From the NCBI GenBank assembly GCA_013146195.2, contig CM028377.1, positions 38,135,632 to 38,199,631 on the forward strand: a stretch of DNA of 64,000 bases. Reading direction: 5' to 3'. The notes beneath the pieces are model-generated. The model did no database searches, had not been told where the DNA came from, and saw only the letters and a program-made list of their open reading frames with translations. Position numbers and translations under genes: made by a program. The stretch is from Codonopsis lanceolata (Eukaryota; Streptophyta; Magnoliopsida; Asterales; Campanulaceae). Within the stretch, counting starts at the first letter, position 1. Every line of letters begins with the position of its first letter. Shown piece after piece: positions 57,761 through 64,000 of this stretch.

Positions 57761-58394
57761 CTGAATTTAGTCTTTGGGTTATATATATACATAGTTAACC
57801 TCTTTAATCTATGATACTCAACTTATCTCACAACTTTATATATTTAAATTTTTTTTGAGAAAATTAAATAAGTAAAGTCATTTTGCATTTGTATGTGGTC
57901 ACACTGTGTTGTCTCTAGTCAATTCCTTAATATATATACGCATTAATCATTAGAATTTTTTATTTTTACTCAATTTTTTTAAACATAGTAGTTGTCGAAC
58001 TTTAAAATCATCTGATGGAATTAATCAACTGAATCAAACAATATTGAAACACAATTAAACTACAAAGCAAAATTTATTTGGATTTGACTGTTGAACATTA
58101 ATTAGTGGATTTTATATTTCATTTGACAATTAAGATAACATAAAGGCTAAAGTTTACATTTTATAGTTTTTATTACGAGATTGAATCACAAGAATGAACC
58201 ATGAGATCGAACCGTGAAACTAAACTTCGAAACTGGACAAGTCGAATTGTACTGGTTTTGTTCAATTTAGTTCAATCTCGAAGTAGATCTGAGCCGTTGA
58301 GATTGATTTGATATTTTACGAACATAAGGTGGCAAACAGATTCTGGTATTCGGGTCTCGACCCGTCCCGATCAGCTAAAACCCAATCGGATCAC
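57761..58394. other. No gene recognised; possible CACTA body
   Basis: A/T-rich. 58180-58300 has GAACC and GAGATTGA motifs in inverted arrangement, probably a small MITE. Confidence 0.3.
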
Positions 58395-58675
58395 ATAACT
58401 TAACTTAACTTAACTTAATTTAACATAATGTAACTTAACTTAACACGTTACGCCTATTGGCGAAATTGTATAATGGAGTACGATAGACTAATATAACATG
58501 AAAAACGCTACGCGCCTATTGGCGAAATGTTATAACTTAACGTAACAAAACATAACTTAACGTAACGTAAGTTAACTTAACTTAATGTAACGTAACCTAA
58601 CTTAACGTAATGTAACGTAACGTTATATTTATTAACTTACATAACTTAACGTAACGTAAGTTAACTTAACTTAAC
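58395..58675. repeat. Satellite-like array of TAACT/TAACG pentamers
   Basis: Runs of TAACTTAACTTAAC and TAACGTAACG. A segment containing CGCCTATTGGCGAAAT occurs twice (about 58451 and 58512). The array runs into the N gap. Confidence 0.85.
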
Positions 58676-58775
58676 NNNNNNNNNNNNNNNNNNNNNNNNN
58701 NNNNNNNNNNNNNNNNNNNNNNNNNNNNNNNNNNNNNNNNNNNNNNNNNNNNNNNNNNNNNNNNNNNNNNNNNNN
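58676..58775. other. Assembly gap, 100 N
   Basis: 100 N between the pentamer array and a run of nine C. Confidence 0.98.
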
Positions 58776-59846
58776 CCCCCCCCCTTCATCACCGCCTGTG
58801 CCTTTGGCCTTTAGATGGAGGTCCGTGGCCACTTGATCGCCAAATTTGCGCAGGCCTTTTGTAGGTCCCGCTTTGCCGCCGCTCATGTGCTTCCATGTTG
58901 AAGCCGGTGACCAAGATAGGTGCGTGCTTGGCCACTTTGTCAAGAGAGACCGGCGTAGACCTTCTCGATTTGGCGCTTGTTCTCGTATTCATGTATTTAC
59001 CGAAAAACGAGGTCGTGAGTTGCTTGTCCTTGGCCACCGTAAACAACTCATCTTCTTTCAAAGAAGAGTTGATGTTTGCATCATCCCTCAAAAGGGCATT
59101 GATCACCTCCGACGAAGCGGGCGCTTGTAAGTGGGGTTGTTCTTAGCTTTCTCCACCCACCGCTTTAGCTCGTTGAAAATGATGAGCCCCCAGCTGAGAC
59201 GTAGTTGGAGGAATACAAAGACCGGTCGCTTGATTTGTTGGCTCAGAACATGTCATGAGCTCCACTCTTGAATAGGAGCCCTTGTCTAGAAGATGGCCGG
59301 TGCAAGAGACGCCAAGAGGGAACAAATTTCTGAGCATTTTCCCTTGTGGCTCCCTGAGGTGTCTACTCCCCTCATGGCTTCCTGTGCATGTAAAGCCTCA
59401 CCACTGGTTGCCGAAAGAGCTCCACCGTAATGCACGCCGATGATGGTGGAGATTGATTTAGCGGTGACAGATGGGACGGCCTCGAATCCACCCACGAAGA
59501 GCGCCTCGTTCATGAGCTCCATTCTTTGATAAAATTCTTCTCGCCAGAAGATACAGTAGTTTTTGTCGTTGAGGCGTAAGAGGGGTAATCCCGTGAGGCG
59601 CCCATATCCTCGCAAGCTTTGACGCCGCAGTTATAGAGTTGATTGATCAAGGTCAATGCACATGCCCTAATATATAGCTGTCCAAAGCGACAATAATGTC
59701 ATGAGAGGCGGATAGGTGGGGTATCCTCGAAGGTTGATATTCGAAACCGGAGGAATGTCGGCTGTGGTTCAAAGCCTTCCCGCTGCCGCTTTTGATTTTG
59801 AAGTTCTTGCCCGAAAGAAAAGCAAAATAAAAATTAGGCTTTTCAT
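58776..59846 (-). pseudogene. Post-pol ORF of copia element B, main exon (broken)
   Basis: Minus-strand pieces in changing frames: EKPNFYFAFLSGKNFKIKSG (from 59846), SASHDIIVALDSYILGHVH, then EEFYQRMELMNEALFVGGFEAV and TAKSISTIIGVHYGGALSAT (59615-59286), then NALLRDDANINSSLKEDELF and FFGKYMNTR (59106-58850). Its place after pol equals that of the ORF in element A. The FYQRMELMNEALF / ISTIIGVHYGG stretch is the same sort of N-terminal domain, judged by eye. Small indels break it about every 150 bp. The 3' end is in the gap. Confidence 0.55.
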
Positions 59847-60149
59847 CTAGACATCTAAACAAGTAGGAATTTCAAAGTTTTCTAAAATAATTGAAATTTT
59901 CAAGCAAAAACTTGAAACCCTAGAATGTTTAGAGAAACCACACTCGAGAAATGCATAACGTAAGTTTTCATAAGAATAAACAATGAATATAACAAAAACG
60001 ATCGTTAGTATTCAAGTTTGTAAGAACAACAATGGCGAATCATCTGATAAACTCGAAAATGACCGCTTGAATTCCAAAACGATTTTAGGTTGATAATGAA
60101 ATGCGTAACAAGACATAGAAAATTACGAGTAGAGAAGAGAGAAGCGTAC
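59847..60149 (-). other. Possible intron of the post-pol gene in copia element B
   Basis: Donor ATGA/GTACGC after a candidate start ATG (60153-60151) and acceptor GTCTAG/AT. Joining them keeps the frame into EKPNFYFAFLSG. It is T-rich. Weaker than the intron of element A. Confidence 0.35.
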
Positions 60150-60206
60150 TCATTGTTGATGATGAGAAGAAGAAACAAGAAGAACTTGAATTTGCGTAAA
60201 GTAGTT

Positions 60207-60231
60207 ACTCAGAGAGAGAGAGAGAGAGAGA
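60207..60231. repeat. (AG)n microsatellite
   Basis: About 12 AG units. On the minus strand it forms the CT-rich leader of the post-pol gene in element B. Confidence 0.95.
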
Positions 60232-60279
60232 GAATTTCTGCTCAAAGGGTTTCGAAAGTTTGCAAATGACGGTTCAAGG

Positions 60280-60290
60280 ACTATTTAAAG
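60280..60290 (-). promoter_or_regulatory. TATA-like box upstream of the post-pol gene, element B
   Basis: The minus strand reads CTTTAAATAGTC, about 55 bp before the (CT)n leader and about 130 bp before the candidate ATG. Same order of parts as in element A. Confidence 0.4.
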
Positions 60291-60559
60291 GCGAGAAATT
60301 TTAGTTTGAAAAGCTGAACTTAAGATATTTTCTTAAGTACCAAATTTTGTCCTTGACCCCTTTATTGCTTTAGAAACCTCTTTAGCAAAAAATAGACTAA
60401 GTAAGAATACTAACCTTTAAGTCTTCCGTAAAGGATAACTTACGCCTTCCGATTAGTCTAATAATCAAGTCTACCTAAGGTATGAAAGAAACATTAACAA
60501 AATATTAACCTTAAGCAAGAGGATCAATCATACCAAGATTTCTCCTTAAATAAGCAAAC

Positions 60560-61180
60560 CCGGTGGCATCCAAAGGGTTTTGTGAGAATGTCCGCTAATT
60601 GATGCTCGCTTGGAACATATTCCAAACCGATGTTACCTTTTTCCACATGATCTTTGAGAAAGTGATAACGAATATCAATGTGCTTTGTCTTTGAATGCAT
60701 CATCGATTTTTGGAGATCGAGATAGCCGATGTGTTGTCACACATGATTGGGCGCCAGCCTTGATGTTGTAGTCCACTAGTTGTTGCTTCATCCATAGCTA
60801 GCTTGAGAGCAACAAATGCCAAAGAATGTATTCTCGCTTCGGGTTGAGTTTGCCACCGATCCTTGTTTCTTGCAAGACCATGAGACAAGTCTGCTTTCCA
60901 AGAAATTGACAAGTCCCACCGGTGCTTCTTCTCCGCTCACTTTGCAAGTCGCATAATCTGCATCCGAGTATCCAACTAGATTGAAGTTGTTGGATTTTGA
61001 ATACCGATGCCTAGATTTGTTGTTTTTGAAACATATCTGATGATACGCTTGGCAAGAAGCAAATGTGACTCCTTTGATCTCGCCAAATCTAGCACAAACA
61101 CAAACAAAGAAACATAATGTCGTCTACTAGCAAGAAGGTAAAGAAGTGAACCTATGATTCCTCGGTACTTGGTCATGTTC
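60560..61180 (-). pseudogene. pol: Copia element B, RNase H end of pol
   Basis: Pieces in order: TKYRGIIGSLLYLLASR (61176 on), SKESHLLLAKRIIRYVSKT, CDNTSAISISKN (near 60720), then the LADIFTK-type end in other frames. At least four single-base frame changes. Confidence 0.88.
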
Positions 61181-61930
61181 TCTTGCTTTCCCTTCTCATC
61201 TTTGTCAAGATGGCGCCGGTAGACATTGGAGTTTCAAATCCTTTGGCCGAATCAAGACCAAACTTCTTGATTAGTTCCTTTGCATATTTGGTTTGGTCTG
61301 ATGAAGATTCCGTCTCAAGTCCGTTGTATCTCGCAGCCCTAGAAAATAGGTAAGTTCACCCATCATGCTCATCTCGAACTTGCTCGCATCGCCTTCTCGA
61401 ATCTTTTGCACAAGCTTTGGTTAGTTGATCCAAAGATGATGTCGCCCACATAGATTTGTACCGTAAGAGAATGGCCTTTGTGCTTGAGGATGAATAAAGT
61501 AGTGTCTATTCTTCCTCTCACGAATCCTTGTTCGATTAAGAACTTGGATAGAGTTTCATACCAAGCTCTAGGAGCTTGCTTCAGTCGTAGAGAGCTTTCT
61601 TGAGTCGGTAGACGTGATCCGCTTTGTCCGAGATGACAAATCCGAGGTCGCTCCACGATACGCTTGAAGATCACCATTCGTAAAGGCACTCTTAACATCC
61701 ATCCGATACACTTTGAAGTCCATGAACGAGGCATAGGCTAGAAAGATTCTCGATTGCTTCTAGTCTAGCAACAGAGCAAAAGTTTCATCAAAGTCAATTC
61801 CTTCTTCCTCGCTCTGCAGCCCCGAGCAACCAATCTAGCTTTGTTTCGTGACATTTCCATCTTCATCTCTTTTATTTCGAAACCCACTTGGTGCCGATGA
61901 CCGGATGATCACTGGTCTTTGAACTAAGCT
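61181..61930 (-). pseudogene. pol: Copia element B, reverse transcriptase
   Basis: RT blocks in broken frames: LKQAPRAWYETLSKFLIEQGF, RGRIDTTLFILKHKGHSL and IYVGDIIFGSTNQSLCKRFE. The catalytic YVDD is YVGD. Element A has close equivalents (YETLSKFLMEKGF, IDTTLFSLKHKG), so both belong to the same lineage. Confidence 0.9.
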
Positions 61931-63010
61931 CCACACCTTACATCTTTCAAACCGGTTCAACTCTTCTTGCATAGCTTCAATCCAGCTTATGATCTTCGAT
62001 AGCTTCATCAATCTTCTTTGGTTCGAAGTTCCGATACAAATGCATAAGCAAACAAAGTTTCTTCTCGAACCTTATTTCTCGCATTTAACTCCCCGAGTTG
62101 AGATCACCAATGATTTGAGAAATGGGATGATCTCTTGCTTCAATAAGCTTGAGGAAGATCACTTCGTGGATTCTTCCCTTAAGAATTCGGAGTTGGTTGA
62201 GAAGGAGATTCACCAAAATCTGTTCAAGAAATAGAGTCTTCAAAACTTTCATTTTCTCGTGAACAAGAAGGATGAGAGATCAGAAGGTGCTTGGGGTAAA
62301 ATGTAAGAGATGGGTTCGTGGTCAATGATGAGTTGTTATCGGTATCGGTAGAGGTCTCATCTACCGTGAATGATTATCGTATTGGGGTTCAAATTGCCGC
62401 TTTCTCGATAAGGAGAGAAGTAGATGTTGTATTTGTACTGCCTCATCATTATCGAATCATTAGCAACGCTCGAGCCATTCTAGGCTCTAACAAGTCATAT
62501 TCATCAAAAGAAACATGCACGTATTCTAAGATTTTTAAGTTAGATTTATCGAAAATGCGAAATGCTTTTGAATGTTTGGAATACCCTTAAAAATTCCTTC
62601 GTCTCGATTTTGCATCAAATTTTCCTCTATATTCTTTTCCATTATAAAGAATAAAACATTTACAACCGAAGATTTTAAGAAATCCTATGTTTGGGATCTT
62701 CCTCTCCATATTTCATATGGAGTTTTATTATGAAACTTGTTTACTGTGGATCTATTCTGGTAAAGCAAGCAAGATTGATGCTTCGCCCGTAAATACTTCG
62801 AAGTTTAGCTTCGCCAAGATTGTTCTAGCCGCTTCAATCGTTCTCCTTCTTCCGCTCAGCCTACACCATTTTGTTGAGGAGTACCGGCAGAGAAGTTGTG
62901 GCCGATCCCATGGTCATCGCAGATTTTCTACACCATTGTTTTTGAATTCAAGTTGTCCGATCTTATGTCACAAATGTCTTCAAGCTTTTGAGTTTGAAGT
63001 CTTCTAAAAA
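61931..63010 (-). pseudogene. pol: Copia element B, integrase C-terminal part and pre-RT linker
   Basis: Minus strand: GCKCFILYNGKEYRGKFDAKS and ILEYVHVSFDEYDL (62690-62470) are the conserved integrase C-terminal blocks. HHPISQIIGDLNSG (near 62110) is the linker before RT. Frames change often. The plus-strand ORFs here are antisense shadows. Confidence 0.8.
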
Positions 63011-63560
63011 GTGACTAGATCATACGTTTCATCTTTAGATGTCATAGTTTCAATCCAAGTGAATCTAGAGTAGTCATCAACTACTACAAGTGTGTACTTG
63101 TCTCCCGAAATACCGGCCGTTGTAATAGGTCCAAAGAGATCCATATGCAGTTGAAGAGGTCTGCTTGTTGACAATACATCTTTCTTTTGAAGGAAGACTT
63201 GGAAAGTTTTCCTAGTTGACAAGCTTTACAACTTCGTCCATGATCGGCAGACACCGTAGGTAGACCTTCGACAAGCCCATTTTTGGAGAGCTTGGAGAGG
63301 TGCTTGAAGTTGAGGTGATCGAGACGCTTGTGCCATAGCCACCGTTGTCACGAACATTGTTGGCTACTAGACACAGTTTGAGAATCTCCCTAGAAGATTT
63401 AAGTCCACGACATAGACATTTCCTTGTCTATTGCCGGCCAAGATTGTAGAGCACGATTCACCTGCCTTTGATGAGGCACCGGTTTGAATTGAATTGGCAT
63501 AGAAGTCCTTTGTCGCACTGTGATATGCTCGTAAGATTGTGCTTTAAACCACTTACTAGA
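63004..63560 (-). pseudogene. pol: Copia element B, GAG-pre-integrase and integrase core start
   Basis: From about 63650: KTIGYGSITRGS, NKVSLVSGLKHNL (the block after the protease), then KMGLSKVYL and DEVVKLVN (pre-integrase, broken). RPLQLHMDLFGPITTAGISGDKYTLVVVDDYSRFTW follows at 63170-63060 with the first integrase Asp residues. It ends at 63004 by frame change. Confidence 0.85.
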
Positions 63561-64000
63561 GAAACTTTGTTGATGGAGAGACTTCCTCTAGTAATTGAGC
63601 CATATCCAATTGTCTTTCCTCTTGCATTGTCTCCGAAAATAACCGTGGGTCCTTTTGCTTCAGCCTATATCTGAAGAAGACTGCTCCCAATGTGCCTTGA
63701 ACACCACCGCCTAGGTACCGATGTCTTTGTTTTCTCGATTCTATAGCCATGAAGCATTCCCCGAAAAGAAGTTAAAGCAAACAAGGTACCCTTTATTTTC
63801 TTTTGGGTCCTAAGGATTAGCAACCTTTGCAACCCATACCTGCTTGACCTTGAGAGAACTAGGTCTCTCGATCTTGGGTGAACCTTAGCAGCATTCCGTG
63901 CCGATGGCCTAAGCAATGGCAAGAATGACATAAATGGAAAGTCCATAGAGAACTGTTAGAGTCTTCAACCGAAGAGTGCTTATGATTATTCCTTTTCTTG
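63561..64000 (-). pseudogene. pol: Copia element B, protease region, running off the window
   Basis: Minus strand has an RRWCSRHIGSSLL piece (degraded SGCSRHM-type block after the protease active site) and GTLFALTSF upstream. The DSG is not recognisable. The gag and 5' LTR are beyond position 64000. Confidence 0.55.

Noticed and set aside
58395..58675. TAACTTAACC-like array as a telomere repeat
   Set aside because: The plant telomere unit is TTTAGGG; the pentamer here differs.
61989..63007. Plus-strand ORFs of 80-106 codons
   Set aside because: Antisense to the broken integrase of copia element B, which has recognisable blocks on the minus strand.

Overview
The window is plant nuclear DNA, most likely from a eudicot. 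The reasons are plant-type Ty3/gypsy and Ty1/copia retroelements primed by initiator tRNA-Met, an Athila gag with an Asp-type primer site, Stowaway and hAT MITEs, Helitron termini, a CACTA terminus, and pieces of plant-only gene families (LRR receptor-like protein, CLASSY-type SNF2 ATPase). I see no intact host gene. Two runs of exactly 100 N (13648-13747 and 58676-58775) are scaffold gaps, so order across them is not proven by the sequence. Layout from the left: 1-1201 is the end of a chromovirus-type LTR inserted in a decayed Athila gag (minus strand, 1202-2496), followed by the Athila primer site and part of its LTR (to 3263). That LTR is cut by a large non-coding retrotransposon of LARD type on the minus strand. 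It has a 4.2 kb LTR (3264-7463), a 2.95 kb internal region with PPT and PBS but no gag-pol, and the first 1.2 kb of the second LTR (10416-11618). The second LTR stops where another LTR-like sequence starts. After the first gap, 13748-20810 is a mosaic of repeated blocks and captured gene scraps: a GC-rich coding fragment with a plausible intron, a CLASSY-like SNF2 ATPase fragment, an 815-bp tandem duplication, and a Dicer-like double-stranded-RNA-binding fragment. 20805-23272 (minus) is an LRR receptor-like protein pseudogene lacking its C-terminus. A different paralogue's C-terminus lies at 47807-48383. 24.6-47 kb is a nest of transposons. A minus-strand Helitron has its 3' terminus at 30904 and its helicase C-terminus at 31352-31444 plus 37213-37362. 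It was split by a complete Ty3/gypsy chromovirus (31445-37212, TSD ATAAG), which itself carries a hAT MITE (33426-34079), and by a complete Sirevirus-like copia element (37363-45817, TSD AAAAT). A Stowaway MITE (31074-31330) is also inside. 48-58 kb holds a hAT transposase 3' fragment, non-autonomous hAT elements with 8-bp target duplications, two opposed RNase H-like fragments, a third Helitron 3' terminus and a CACTA terminus. After the second gap, 58776-64000 is a second, heavily frameshifted Sirevirus-like element on the minus strand that runs off the window. The most interesting point is the region downstream of pol in the Sirevirus-like elements. In the first, a reading frame of about 1.1 k codons follows its own TATA box, CT-rich leader and a good 72-bp leader intron. 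The second has the same order of parts. This suggests a retrotransposon gene expressed from its own promoter rather than from the LTR. Everything else is consistent with nested, decaying transposons; no gene set in this window works together as a host pathway.
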